NCBI GenBank assembly: GCA_016930595.1
Contig: JAFGGJ010000088.1
Span: 23,132 to 87,131, forward strand
Direction: 5' to 3'
Source of the DNA: Planctomycetota bacterium
Lineage (GTDB): Bacteria > Planctomycetota > SZUA-567 > JAFGGJ01
DNA: 64,000 nucleotides
Below, in pieces: positions 47,590 through 58,160 of this stretch (position 1 is the stretch's first letter; every line of letters begins with the position of its first letter). Under the pieces are notes generated by a model that saw only the letters and a list, made by a program, of their open reading frames with translations, had not been told where the DNA came from and did not search any database. The translations under genes were made by a program, and so were the position numbers.

Positions 47590-49161
47590 ATGGCAGACAT
47601 CCCGGATCCAGACTTCTCCGAAATGCTGGGGCAGATGCTGTACCTAGACCTGTTCAACGAAGCGGACGTGGCGCTGCTCGGAAGGTTCAGGGCCGGCGGA
47701 GTAATGGTGCGGCGCCGGTACGCCAAGAGCACAAGGCAACTGGTGCGCCTGGTGGCAAGGCACCAGGAAGAAGCATCCCTGCCGCTTTTCGTGGGGGCGA
47801 ATTTCGAGTGGGGCACGGGCGGAGACACCCCGTCGGGCACGCTTTTCCCCGGACTGATGGCCATAGGGGCGACCGGGACCGAAAGGGCGGCCAGGGATTA
47901 TGCAAGGGTGACGGCGCGCGAGGCGCACGCCATGGGGATAAACCACATCCTGGGCCCGGTGCTGGACATTGCCGTCGCAGGCGGGGGCAGCGTGATATCC
48001 ACCCGGTCGCTGGGCGATAACACGGAGAACGTTTCCAGGCTGGGCAGCTGCATAGCATCGACCTTCCAGTCAAACCGGCTGCTGGCGACGGCAAAACACT
48101 TCCCGGGTTCGGGGGCAATGCAGGAAGATCCACACGTTTCGCTGCCCACCATCGAATGCTCGCGCAAGGAGATGCACGAGAAGCACCTGGCGCCGTTCAG
48201 GGAAGCGATACGCGCGGGAGCCGGATGCGTGATGGTGTCGCAGGCGTACATCCCGGCGCTGATGGGGAAACAGACCGGGCCGGCGTGTCTTTCAAGAAAG
48301 ATGATAACCGGAATACTGCGGCAGGAATTTGGCTTCGAGGGCCTCGTGATGACGGAGAACCTGACCATGGGGGCCGTGTCGCTGGAGCCCGTGATGGCCT
48401 GCGCCCAAGCGATACGGGCCGGGGCGGACCTGCTACTGACCCGGCAGGACGCGTTCCGGCCGGATAACTTCGCGGACCTGCTGCGGATCGTGGAATCGGA
48501 CAGGACGCTCACCGCCAATGTGCGCGCGTCCTGGAAGAGAATCATGGAAACCAAAAAGAAGCTGGGGCTGTTCAGAAAGTCCGGCAAAATCAACGCCGAT
48601 GAATCGGAAACCGTCGTCGGGGCGCCGGAACACGCTAAGGCCGCCAAACGAGTGTCGCTCGGGGCCATAACGGTGCTGAAAAACGCCGGCGGCCTCCTGC
48701 CAGTCAAGCCGGGACGGAAGGAAAAGATCGTCGTCGTAACGCCGAAACTGCCCGAATCGACGCTGGTAAGCGTCAAGGACACCTGGGGACACCTGTACAA
48801 GGCTATAAAGGAGTATCACCCGGCCACGTCGCCGGCCTACGTGTCGCATGTCCCGACGCCTGACGAGACGGACAAGGCCGTACGGGCGGCGTCGCGGGCC
48901 GACTACGTGATAATGGTCATAGCGCACGAAGTGGGCCAGGCCTGCGACGGGGCGCAGACCGCCCTCGCGGATGCGGTCCGGAAAGCGAACAGCAGGACGG
49001 TTACAGCCGTCCTCGGCAGCCCTTACCCGGCGGCGCGCCTTTCGGGCGGAGACGGAAGCGTCTTACTTTCATACAGCAATATGCCGCAGAGCCAGGTGGC
49101 CGCGGCGGAAGTCATACTCGGCAAAGCCAGGGCCAAGGGTTCGCTGCCGGTAACGCTGTGA
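47590..49161 (+). CDS. Glycoside hydrolase family 3 (NagZ-like) protein with atypical nucleophile region
   Basis: [46 protein letters not shown]. Confidence 0.88.
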   Translation: MADIPDPDFSEMLGQMLYLDLFNEADVALLGRFRAGGVMVRRRYAKSTRQLVRLVARHQEEASLPLFVGANFEWGTGGDTPSGTLFPGLMAIGATGTERAARDYARVTAREAHAMGINHILGPVLDIAVAGGGSVISTRSLGDNTENVSRLGSCIASTFQSNRLLATAKHFPGSGAMQEDPHVSLPTIECSRKEMHEKHLAPFREAIRAGAGCVMVSQAYIPALMGKQTGPACLSRKMITGILRQEFGFEGLVMTENLTMGAVSLEPVMACAQAIRAGADLLLTRQDAFRPDNFADLLRIVESDRTLTANVRASWKRIMETKKKLGLFRKSGKINADESETVVGAPEHAKAAKRVSLGAITVLKNAGGLLPVKPGRKEKIVVVTPKLPESTLVSVKDTWGHLYKAIKEYHPATSPAYVSHVPTPDETDKAVRAASRADYVIMVIAHEVGQACDGAQTALADAVRKANSRTVTAVLGSPYPAARLSGGDGSVLLSYSNMPQSQVAAAEVILGKARAKGSLPVTL

Positions 49162-49192
49162 GCCCGTGGCAGCGCGCCGGGGGGAGGAAACC

Positions 49193-49729
49193 ATGTCCGA
49201 CAAGATCCGTTCGACGACGATAGTGGCCGTCAGCCGCGACGGGCGTACCGCACTGGCCGGGGACGGCCAGGTGACGCTGGGCAGCTCGAAGGTGAAGTCC
49301 GGCGCCCGGAAGGTGCGGAGGCTGAACGAAGGAAAGGTCCTGGCCGGCTTCGCAGGGAGCGCGGCCGACGCTCTGGGGCTCCTGGACCGGCTTGAAGGGC
49401 ACCTGAAATCGGAAAACGGCGACCTCCGGCGGGCCGCTGTGGCGCTGGCACGGGAATGGCGCACCGACCGGGTGTTGCGGCGGCTGGAGGCAATGCTCGT
49501 CGCGGCCGACGGCAAATCCATCCTGATAGTGAGTGGGGCCGGGGACGTCATCGAACCCGACGTGCCGGTGGCCGCCATTGGTTCAGGGGCGGACCCGGCA
49601 AGAGCGGCGGCGACGGCCCTGCTGGAAAACAGCGGCCTGGCGGCGGCGGATATCGCCGTGAAAGCCCTCGAAATCGCTTCGCGTATCTGCATATACACCA
49701 ACGACCGGATAGTGTTGGAGGAGCTCTGA
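49193..49729 (+). CDS. hslV: ATP-dependent protease proteolytic subunit HslV
   Basis: [71 protein letters not shown]. Confidence 0.97.
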   Translation: MSDKIRSTTIVAVSRDGRTALAGDGQVTLGSSKVKSGARKVRRLNEGKVLAGFAGSAADALGLLDRLEGHLKSENGDLRRAAVALAREWRTDRVLRRLEAMLVAADGKSILIVSGAGDVIEPDVPVAAIGSGADPARAAATALLENSGLAAADIAVKALEIASRICIYTNDRIVLEEL

Positions 49730-49730
49730 A

Positions 49731-51062
49731 GTGTCCATAGATCTCACTCCCCGCAGGATCGTCGAATTCCTGGACAGGTACATAGTCGGCCAGGACGACG
49801 CCAAGCGCGCCGTGGCGGTGGCGCTGCGCAACAGGTGGCGCCGCAGGCAGCTTGCCGAAGAAGTGCAGCGGGAAATAACGCCCAAGAACATAATCATGAT
49901 AGGACCGACCGGCGTGGGGAAAACCGAAATCGCTAGGCGCATAGCCCAGATGTCCGGGGCCCCGTTCGTCAAGGTGGAAGCGACGCGTTTCACCGAAGTC
50001 GGCTACCACGGGCGCGACGTGGAAACGATGGTGCGGGACCTCGTCAAGGTGGCGCACAACCTGGTGACGGAGGAGATGCGTTCAAAGGTGGACGAGGGCG
50101 CCCGCAGGGACGTGAACGAACGCCTGCTGGACGCCCTGCTGCCGGTCCAGTCGCTGTATTCCGAAGGGGGCGAACACCACGCCAGGGCCAAGGACAAGGT
50201 ACGCACCCAATTGGAAGAAGGCCTTCTGGAAGACCGTTTCATTGAGATCGAGGTACAGGTGTCCGGCCAGCCGATAGCCAACATATTCGGCGCTATGGGC
50301 GACCCGGAGATGGGCGTGCAGCTCCAGGACGCCCTCGGCAGGATGATGCCAAAGCGGACGGAACGCCGGCGGATGGCCGTAAGAGAAGCCCGCTCCATCC
50401 TGCTGGACGAAGCCGCCGGACGGATGGTGGACGAGGAAAGCGCGGCGAGCGCTGCGGTGACCAAGGCAGAAGAAGAAGGCATAATATTCATCGACGAGAT
50501 CGACAAGGTTGTGGCCACGGAATCGAAAACGCACGGGCCGGACGTCAGCCGTGAAGGAGTACAGCGGGACCTGCTGCCCATAGTAGAGGGGACGATGGTG
50601 GGGACGCGTTACGGGCCGGTCAGAACCGACCATGTGTTGTTCATAGCGGCCGGCGCTTTCAGCCACTCCAGCCCCTCGGAACTGCTGCCGGAGCTCCAGG
50701 GGAGGTTCCCGATACGGGTGGAACTCTCTCCGCTGTCGGAAAAGGATTTCCGGCGCATTTTGACTGCCCCACAGAACTCGCTTGTCCGCCAGTACTCCGA
50801 CCTGCTCGAGGCGGACGGGGTCAAGCTGGAATTCGCCGAAGAAGCGCTGGACGCCGTGGCGTCGATTGCGGTGGAGGCAAACAGGTTGGCGCAGAACATC
50901 GGTGCACGCCGCCTCCACACCGTGATGGAGCGCCTGCTGGAAGACGTCTCTTTCCGCACGCCGGAGGAAGTAAGCGGCACGGTCGCCGTGGACCGGAAGA
51001 TGGTGGAAGAGCGGCTGCGCGGCGTCGTGGACGACCCGGACCTCACCAAGTTCATCCTGTAA
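49731..51062 (+). CDS. hslU: ATP-dependent protease ATPase subunit HslU
   Basis: LTPRRIVEFLDRYIVGQDDAKRAVAVALRNRWRRRQL...NIIMIGPTGVGKTEIARRIA. Confidence 0.98.
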   Translation: MSIDLTPRRIVEFLDRYIVGQDDAKRAVAVALRNRWRRRQLAEEVQREITPKNIIMIGPTGVGKTEIARRIAQMSGAPFVKVEATRFTEVGYHGRDVETMVRDLVKVAHNLVTEEMRSKVDEGARRDVNERLLDALLPVQSLYSEGGEHHARAKDKVRTQLEEGLLEDRFIEIEVQVSGQPIANIFGAMGDPEMGVQLQDALGRMMPKRTERRRMAVREARSILLDEAAGRMVDEESAASAAVTKAEEEGIIFIDEIDKVVATESKTHGPDVSREGVQRDLLPIVEGTMVGTRYGPVRTDHVLFIAAGAFSHSSPSELLPELQGRFPIRVELSPLSEKDFRRILTAPQNSLVRQYSDLLEADGVKLEFAEEALDAVASIAVEANRLAQNIGARRLHTVMERLLEDVSFRTPEEVSGTVAVDRKMVEERLRGVVDDPDLTKFIL

Positions 51063-51098
51063 CGCGAGCGGCGCGCCGCCTGGAGAAAGGAACCCTCG

Positions 51099-53630
51099 AT
51101 GGCGCTCGACATTTCAACAAGGTACTGCGGAACGGGGCTGGCAAGCCCGCTGATCATAGCTTCTTCGGGGCTGACCGAGCACGTGGAACACATGGCAAGG
51201 GCCCAGGATGCCGGCGCCGGCGCAGTGGTTATGAAGTCGCTGTTCGAAGAGGAAATCTGCCGGACGGCCCCTACACCCCGCTACCACCTCATCCGGCATG
51301 ACATGGAAGACCGTGAGACCTTCACTTTCCTGAGCTATGAGCAGGCGTCCGAGTGGGGCCCGAAACGCTACGCCGAAGAAGTGGCGCGGGCCAAGAAGGA
51401 ACTGGCCATAAAGATAATACCCTCGATCAACTGCCTGAAGACGGAAACCTGGAAGACGTGGGCGAAAATGATGGAAGACGCCGGCGCGGACATCCTCGAA
51501 CTGAATACGTCCTGCCCGCACGCTTCGATCACCTTCCGGGGCGGCCAGGTCGAGGAAACCATCGCCGGCGTCGTCGCGGCCGTCAGGGAGTCCGTGTCGC
51601 TGCCGGTGGTCGCCAAGATAAGCCCGATGCTCACGAACCCCATGGGACTCGTGAAAATGCTGGTCGACGCCGGGGCCGACGGCGTAACGGTATTCAACCG
51701 GATGACGGCCCTCGACATCGACCTGGAAACCGAAAAACCCGTCATGCACGGCGGCTATGCCGGCCACGGCGGGCCATGGGCGATGCTCTACCCCCTCCGC
51801 TGGATAAGCGCGATACGACCACAGGTGGACATATCCATTTCCGGCTCCGGGGGCGTGTCGTCGGGGAAAGACGTCGCCAAGTACATCCTCGCCGGCGCCG
51901 ACGCGGTGCAGGTCTGCACGGCGGTGTACCTGAACGGCTTCGGCGCGATATCCCGAATCCTTGAAGAACTGAAGGAATGGATGCGGGCGAAAGGCTATCG
52001 CAGGCTGGATGATTTCCGTTCCGGGATTACGGGAAAGATCCTGGGCAACGACGAAGTCGACCGGCGGCATATGCTGAGAGCCTTGATCGCAAACGACCTC
52101 GTGGCGCCGTGCCGCGGCGAATGCCCCGACGGCGTGCCGGCGCAGGGCTACGTCCGCTTGGCGGCACAGGGCCGCTGGGAAGAAGCCTACGCCCTGATAA
52201 AACAGCACGACCCCTTCCAGAAAACTCTCGGCTACATATGCAATCACTACTGCGAATCCGCCTGCACCAGGGCCCTTGTGGACAGTCCCGTAGCCATACG
52301 GGCGGTCAAACGGGCCGTGATTGAGACCGCAGAAAAACGCGGCGCGGAATACGCCGTGGAAATCGCTCCGTCCAACGGCAGGAAAGCCGCCGTCGTTGGC
52401 GCCGGGCCGGGCGGCCTTACCGCGGCGTGGGAATTGGCACGCGCGGGCTATGCTGTCACCGTATATGAGGCCGGGGAAGAGGCGGGAGGCATGCTCCGCT
52501 ACGGGATACCCGCGTTCCGCCTGCCGCGGGAAATCCTCGACGCGGATATCGCGACGGTGCGCTCGCTGGGCGTTGTAATAAAGACTTCGACGCCGGTGGA
52601 AGACGTGCGCTCACTGAAAAAAGAGTACGACGCCGTCATACTTGCCGCCGGCGCCTGGCAGTCTTACGCTCTCGACGTAGCCGGAAAAGACAAGCGCGGC
52701 GTTGTGGACGCCCTGGATTTCCTGTACAAGGCAAACCGCGGCGAGCCGATGGAGTCCCTGGGGCGCGTTGCCGTGATAGGCGGAGGCAACACGGCCATGG
52801 ACGCGGCGCGCACGGCCCTGAGACTCGGCGCCGACAACGTCTACGTCGTCTACCGCAGGACCCGGGAGGAAATGCCCGCCCTGGCAGAAGAAGTGCACTC
52901 GGCCGAGCAGGAGGGTGTGAAGATCCTGTACCTGGCCGTGCCGGCTTCCATCGAAGGGACGGACAAGGTGGAGGCGCTGCGCATCGCTCCGGCGTACCTG
53001 GACGAGCCCGACCGAAGCGGCCGGCGCAGGCCAGCGGAAGCCCCGGAAGCAAGCCCCTACGACCTTGCCGTGGACACGGTCATAACTGCCCTGGGGCAGG
53101 TCGTCCCGCAGAAACAGGCCGGCGTCTCCGCCGCTGGCGGGGACGCGCTGGAAAGCTCGGGGGTTTTCCCGGCGGGCGACTGCGTCCACGGGGCGGCGTC
53201 CGTCATAGAAGCGGTGGCTTCTGGACGACGCGCAGCGGCGCGTCTCGACGCCTACGTACGCGGCGACGGCGCCATCCTGGCGGAGCCCAGGGAAAACCGC
53301 GTGGTGGAAAAGCGCAAAGTGCTCGGAAGGGTGCGGGACTGGGGTATCCGGACGAGGGTCGAACCGGACCTCGTGCGCGAACCCAAGTCCATGAGCAAGC
53401 TGGTCGAACTGACCCTGCTTCCTGAAACCGCCATCGGCGAAGCGTCGCGCTGCCTGGCCTGCGGATGCGGCGTCGGATGCGACCGGTGCCACACCGTGTG
53501 CCTGTATTCCGCCGTCGAGTCGAAAGACGGGCGCTACTCGGTCGACCCGGAGAAATGCGACGGTTGCGGCCTGTGCGTGCAGATATGCCCCAACGCGAAC
53601 ATCGAGATGATCCTCCGGCAAGGAACCTGA
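51099..53630 (+). CDS. Fused dihydropyrimidine dehydrogenase/DHOD-like (PreA-type) + GltD/PreT-type FAD/NAD(P) oxidoreductase + 4Fe-4S ferredoxin
   Basis: ELNTSCPHAS FMN domain; CRGECPDGVPAQGYVRLAAQGRWEEAYALI...CNHYCESACTR; VVGAGPGGLTAAWELARAGYAVTVYE; VAVIGGGNTAMDAARTALRLGA; C-terminal CDGCGLCVQICPNANIEM. Confidence 0.9.
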   Translation: MALDISTRYCGTGLASPLIIASSGLTEHVEHMARAQDAGAGAVVMKSLFEEEICRTAPTPRYHLIRHDMEDRETFTFLSYEQASEWGPKRYAEEVARAKKELAIKIIPSINCLKTETWKTWAKMMEDAGADILELNTSCPHASITFRGGQVEETIAGVVAAVRESVSLPVVAKISPMLTNPMGLVKMLVDAGADGVTVFNRMTALDIDLETEKPVMHGGYAGHGGPWAMLYPLRWISAIRPQVDISISGSGGVSSGKDVAKYILAGADAVQVCTAVYLNGFGAISRILEELKEWMRAKGYRRLDDFRSGITGKILGNDEVDRRHMLRALIANDLVAPCRGECPDGVPAQGYVRLAAQGRWEEAYALIKQHDPFQKTLGYICNHYCESACTRALVDSPVAIRAVKRAVIETAEKRGAEYAVEIAPSNGRKAAVVGAGPGGLTAAWELARAGYAVTVYEAGEEAGGMLRYGIPAFRLPREILDADIATVRSLGVVIKTSTPVEDVRSLKKEYDAVILAAGAWQSYALDVAGKDKRGVVDALDFLYKANRGEPMESLGRVAVIGGGNTAMDAARTALRLGADNVYVVYRRTREEMPALAEEVHSAEQEGVKILYLAVPASIEGTDKVEALRIAPAYLDEPDRSGRRRPAEAPEASPYDLAVDTVITALGQVVPQKQAGVSAAGGDALESSGVFPAGDCVHGAASVIEAVASGRRAAARLDAYVRGDGAILAEPRENRVVEKRKVLGRVRDWGIRTRVEPDLVREPKSMSKLVELTLLPETAIGEASRCLACGCGVGCDRCHTVCLYSAVESKDGRYSVDPEKCDGCGLCVQICPNANIEMILRQGT

Positions 53631-53750
53631 CCGCGGTCAGCCCGCCGGCTCGCACAGGGAGCGGAAGATTTCCGGCCTTCCGCCCCGCAGGCTGAAGCGC
53701 CCGCTTTCACGCCGCGCGTCCGTCCTGTCCGCCAGGAAATCCTTTACGCG

Positions 53751-56525
53751 TCAATTCCCCAGAACTTTGCGCACAACGCGCCTGAGGGTCGATATTTCAT
53801 AGGGTTTTTTCAGAAAGCCGGCAAAACCGTACCTGGAAAGCCTGGCGGTGACTTCCTGCTCGTCGTAACCGCTCGAAAGGACGACTTTTACTCCCGGGTC
53901 GACCTCCAGCAGTTTCGGCAGCGTCGCTTCTCCATCCATGCCGGGCATTGTCAGATCCAGCAGCACGAGGCTGATGTCGTCCTGCCTGTCCCTGAAGGCT
54001 TGCAGGCCGGTTTCGCCGCTGTCGGCCACGACGACGTCGAAGCCCATCTCTCGAAACAGGAGCGACGCCACGTCCCGGACGACTTTCTCGTCATCGATGA
54101 CAAGAACCGTCCCATGCCCGGCCCAGCGGGGTTCTTCGGCCGCGGCGGGAGACTGACGCGCGAAAACAGCGGTACTCGAACACGGAAACAACGCCTTGAA
54201 AGAAGTTCCCTTCCCCGGCCGGCTGTCAACGACAATGGCCCCGGAATGCCCGCGCACGATGCCGAGCACGGCCGCCAGTCCCAGGCCTCGCCCGGTAAAC
54301 TTGGTGGAGAAGAACGGATCGAATATCCTGGAGAGCGCGCCCGCGTCCATACCCTGCCCCGTGTCGGCGACTTCCAGAAAAACACACCGTCCTTCAGGCA
54401 GCACTCCTTCCACGTGAACGTGATCGCCGGAATCTCGGCGCGGAGACATCTCCCCCGTGCGGACGGCGATGATGCCGGGCTCTCCGCCGATGGCTTCCGA
54501 GGCGTTGGTAATAAGGTTCATGACGACCTGCCGGATCTGGGTGGCGTCCGCGTCCACCAGCGGAATGCCGGGCGCAAAATCGTATTCCAGCCGGGCTTTT
54601 TTCGAGACGGCCACTTCCATCAGGTGGGCCATTTCGGCTACAAGTGTCGAAAGGTTCACCGGTTCAACCAGAAAGGACCCCTTCCCCGAATAGGCCAGCA
54701 TCTGGTTAGTGAGTTCGGCGGCGAGGAGAGCGGTCCTTTCAATCTGCCGGATGTTCGTCATGGCGGGAGATTCAGGTTTCAGTTTCTTCATGGCCAGTTG
54801 CGCGTTGCCGAGCATTCCAGTGAGCAGGTTATTGAAGTCGTGCGCGATGCCGCCGGCCAGCAGGCCCAGGCTTTCGAGCTTCTGCGCGTGTTGCACCTGG
54901 GCTTCCAGCCGGAGTTTTTCCTCTTCAATTCCGCGCTGCATGGTGACGTCCCGTATGGCCGTCAGTACCATGACCGGCTTCCCCTCCTTCATTACGGGGA
55001 TCTTCCGTGTTTCGGTCAGGAACCGTTCGTTATCGATGATGTTCTCCTCTTCGGTCCACAGGGACTGCATGGTTGTGAATACCCGTTTGTACTCGTCCTT
55101 CACCCTGTCCGGCAGGAACGGGTAGATATCGAACAGTTTCTTGCCCACCACGTCGGCCTCAAGGCCCAGCCGCCGGTTCATTTCGGCCATGGCGGTGTTC
55201 GCCAGGACGATGGTGTAGTCCCTGTCCATGAGGTGCACCATCTCATCCATGAAATCAATGGTCGTGCGGTAGAGCGCTTCGCTCTCGCGCAGCGCTTCAT
55301 CGGCACGCCTGCGCGCCGTCGTGTCCTTCCAGATCGTGACCACCTGGCCGATTTCCCCCGAAGGCAGCCGGACGGGGAACATCGTGATTTCCTGGTAGCT
55401 AGGGTTCGCCCTGCTTCCTCCGAACACGGTTTCAAACCCTTTCGGCGGGAACCTCATTTCCGGCACGTGCAGCGTTTCTCCTCGTTCGAAAACAGCTTTT
55501 ATCTTCGCTCTGATAACCTCGTCGACACGGGCGTGCATTTTTAGCACGTTCGCCTTGCCCACGACTCGGGAAGCAGAATCCAGGCCCAACATGTCGAGAA
55601 ACGCCCTGTTGACCATAACGGTCGTGCCGTCGGGGTCGCTCACGTGGACGGGAAACGGCATCTGCTCGACAAGCCCGCGCAGCCGCATTTCGCTGGCGGC
55701 AAGCGCCTGTTCCGCCCTTACCTTAAAAGTAACGTCTTCGACCGTCACCACCGCGGCGGCGATATCTCCGTTCTCGTCGTGCACGGGGGCCGCGTTGGCG
55801 ACAAGCAGCACCGTCCTGCCGTCGGCCGTCCTGACGGCATACCTGACGTTCATCGCGGGCGTGCCGGAGGAAAAGACCCGCGCCGCGGGCAGCCTGTCCG
55901 GCTCGAAAGCCGATCCGTCGTAAGCCTCGGCGTGAAAAGCCTCGTCGTCATGTCTCCGGCCCGTAATCCGGTCGACGGCCATCCTCAGCACTTCCGCCGC
56001 CCTGGCATTGGCATAGGTTATCACGCCGGCCCCGTCGACCATCAGTATTCCGGCCGGGCTGGTTTCCATCATCGTCACAACCAGCCGGTGTTCCCTTTTC
56101 AGTGCTTCTTCCGACGTCTTGCGGTCGTTTATGTCGGTGATGAAGCCCTCAAGGGCGTCCAGCAACCCGTCGTCGGCAAAAACCCCGACGCCCTGCTCCC
56201 AGACCCACTTCACCGCGCCGGACACGTCGACAATACGGTACTCGAGTTGAAACGGTCTTCTTTCGGCAACGGCTTCCTGGACGCGCTGCCAGACCATCTC
56301 CCTGTCCGCCGGAAGAATCAGCTCCGCGTAACTCACGTCGCGGTTGCCGACGACCTGTTCCGGCAGGTAGCCGGTAAGCCGCAGGCAGCCGCCGCTTACG
56401 AATTCCATTGTCCAGTCGCGGTCATTGCGACACCTGTACGCCATGCCCGGCAGGTTGGACATCAGGGTCTCGAGAACGCGGCGGTTTTTGCGAAGCGCAT
56501 CCTGGTCCTTCCGGTCGGACTGCAT
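53751..56525 (-). CDS. Hybrid multi-PAS sensor histidine kinase with C-terminal receiver domain
   Basis: Multiple PAS/PAC segments; LLAGGIAHDFNNLLTGMLGNAQLA H-box; VMNLITNASEAIG; VLVIDDEKVVRDVASLLFREMGFDVVVADSGETGL receiver. Confidence 0.93.
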   Translation of the reverse strand: MQSDRKDQDALRKNRRVLETLMSNLPGMAYRCRNDRDWTMEFVSGGCLRLTGYLPEQVVGNRDVSYAELILPADREMVWQRVQEAVAERRPFQLEYRIVDVSGAVKWVWEQGVGVFADDGLLDALEGFITDINDRKTSEEALKREHRLVVTMMETSPAGILMVDGAGVITYANARAAEVLRMAVDRITGRRHDDEAFHAEAYDGSAFEPDRLPAARVFSSGTPAMNVRYAVRTADGRTVLLVANAAPVHDENGDIAAAVVTVEDVTFKVRAEQALAASEMRLRGLVEQMPFPVHVSDPDGTTVMVNRAFLDMLGLDSASRVVGKANVLKMHARVDEVIRAKIKAVFERGETLHVPEMRFPPKGFETVFGGSRANPSYQEITMFPVRLPSGEIGQVVTIWKDTTARRRADEALRESEALYRTTIDFMDEMVHLMDRDYTIVLANTAMAEMNRRLGLEADVVGKKLFDIYPFLPDRVKDEYKRVFTTMQSLWTEEENIIDNERFLTETRKIPVMKEGKPVMVLTAIRDVTMQRGIEEEKLRLEAQVQHAQKLESLGLLAGGIAHDFNNLLTGMLGNAQLAMKKLKPESPAMTNIRQIERTALLAAELTNQMLAYSGKGSFLVEPVNLSTLVAEMAHLMEVAVSKKARLEYDFAPGIPLVDADATQIRQVVMNLITNASEAIGGEPGIIAVRTGEMSPRRDSGDHVHVEGVLPEGRCVFLEVADTGQGMDAGALSRIFDPFFSTKFTGRGLGLAAVLGIVRGHSGAIVVDSRPGKGTSFKALFPCSSTAVFARQSPAAAEEPRWAGHGTVLVIDDEKVVRDVASLLFREMGFDVVVADSGETGLQAFRDRQDDISLVLLDLTMPGMDGEATLPKLLEVDPGVKVVLSSGYDEQEVTARLSRYGFAGFLKKPYEISTLRRVVRKVLGN

Positions 56526-56678
56526 GGCCAAAGTGAATCCTCCCCTTGAATGCGCGCCCGCCGGGTCCCGTCGGAACTGGAAAGCCTCTTCCCCTGATGA
56601 ACCGTCCCGAGTACACCGGAAGGATCGTAGGAACATCCTGCCGCGCGGCCATATAGTATGCACACTTCAGACGTATAG

Positions 56679-58148
56679 TCAAGTGTCTTGCGCGGGATCG
56701 GCCGGCGTACTCTCCTCTCCCTCCGCGCGGCCGCCTACGCACGTCGCAACCGCTCTTGGCGGCACGACAAACGCGCCCGAACGGACATCCATGCCGGCAT
56801 TGCGCATGTACCTGCGCTCGGTCGTGACGTGGCATTCCCACGCATAACCCTCCGGCGGCAGAGACAGAGTTACCGCTTCCGCAAGGGTGTTTATCGCCAC
56901 AACCACGCGCCCCGTATCCCCCCTGTCCCGGAACGCCGAAACCAGAACTCCTTCGGGCGCCTGCCGCACCGGCACCATGACCATGCCGGGCCGTACGAAT
57001 CTGTAGAAGTGCATCGAGGTGTAGTACTTGGGAGTCAGCGTGTATTTCGCCGCGCCGCTCTTCCCGGCGTATATCAGGGCTTCGCCCGGCTTGTCGAAGT
57101 AGAGCGACCAGTAGAGCACCGCACGGCATTCGCCCGACACAAGCGCATGATGCATCTTCTGCGCCCAGATGAATGCTTCGTCGTACGACCCGGGTTTACT
57201 CACGCCGCCGGACAGGTAGTTGGCCGTCTCCATGAACCACAGCGGACGTTCTCCGGCCGCTTCCCTTGCGGCGCGCCAGCGCGGCGCATCCTGATCGACA
57301 CGATGATACGGAATCCTGAGATCATAAAGATGCACAAGCAGCGGGCCGTCGTACCCGACGGCGTCCAGCGCCGCCTTGTATTCCGGCAGGTTGTATATCC
57401 TGCACGTGTCGGGGCCGACGACGCACGTCCGTATCCTTTCCCTGCTGAAGCGGGCGCGTGTCGCTTCAAGCGCACGCACATAGGTTTCGGGACGGTAACC
57501 ACACGTGGGATAGACGGGATAAGACAGGTCCGGCTCGTTCTGAATGGACACGAACGGGATGGATATCTTCCATTCCCTGTCCATCGCGACAACATAAGCG
57601 GCCCAGAGTTCGGCCAGTTCCTCCGAATTCCGCTCCTCGAACCAGCCCCCCGCTCGGCTGCCGCTGTCTTTCATCCAACCGGGGGGGCTCCACGCGGTCG
57701 CGACGATGGTCCTCACGCCGTGCTTCGCGGCCGTTCTGATGATGTCCGCGTTGAGCCTTTCGGTCCGTGCAAAGTGGAAATTCTCCCACGCATAGACGGA
57801 AGAGTCCGCATTGTCATTGACCGGCTCAGGGCAGTCTTCGTCCCCCGTTTCCCCACCCAGCGCCCTTACGCGCAGCACGCTCGCCCCGAGATCCCGGAAA
57901 AGAAGCTCCCCCACCCTCTCGAGATTCTTTGCCGACGGATGCACCCAGCCCATCGTCCCGCCGAAACCGACTATCTCCTGCCGTTCGCTCCCCCAGTCAA
58001 TGGACATCTCCGCAGAAAAGGCCGTCCCGGCACACGCGAGGATCATGACAACCGCGGCAATGAAACCCGGCCGCCGCACTCCGAACGGATCCACCGCCCA
58101 CACGCGACACGCCCAAGCCCACCGCCACGATCTCCCCTGTGCCCCCAC
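56679..58148 (-). CDS. Glycoside hydrolase family 30-like
   Basis: QEIVGFGGTMGWVHPSA; VSIQNEPDLSYPVYPTCGYRPETY; PLWFMETANYLSGG. Confidence 0.85.
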   Translation of the reverse strand: MGAQGRSWRWAWACRVWAVDPFGVRRPGFIAAVVMILACAGTAFSAEMSIDWGSERQEIVGFGGTMGWVHPSAKNLERVGELLFRDLGASVLRVRALGGETGDEDCPEPVNDNADSSVYAWENFHFARTERLNADIIRTAAKHGVRTIVATAWSPPGWMKDSGSRAGGWFEERNSEELAELWAAYVVAMDREWKISIPFVSIQNEPDLSYPVYPTCGYRPETYVRALEATRARFSRERIRTCVVGPDTCRIYNLPEYKAALDAVGYDGPLLVHLYDLRIPYHRVDQDAPRWRAAREAAGERPLWFMETANYLSGGVSKPGSYDEAFIWAQKMHHALVSGECRAVLYWSLYFDKPGEALIYAGKSGAAKYTLTPKYYTSMHFYRFVRPGMVMVPVRQAPEGVLVSAFRDRGDTGRVVVAINTLAEAVTLSLPPEGYAWECHVTTERRYMRNAGMDVRSGAFVVPPRAVATCVGGRAEGEESTPADPAQDT

Positions 58149-58160
58149 GGCAAGTACCCC

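Noticed and set aside
54000-55544. 514-aa plus-strand ORF
   Set aside because: Antisense shadow of the hybrid histidine kinase.
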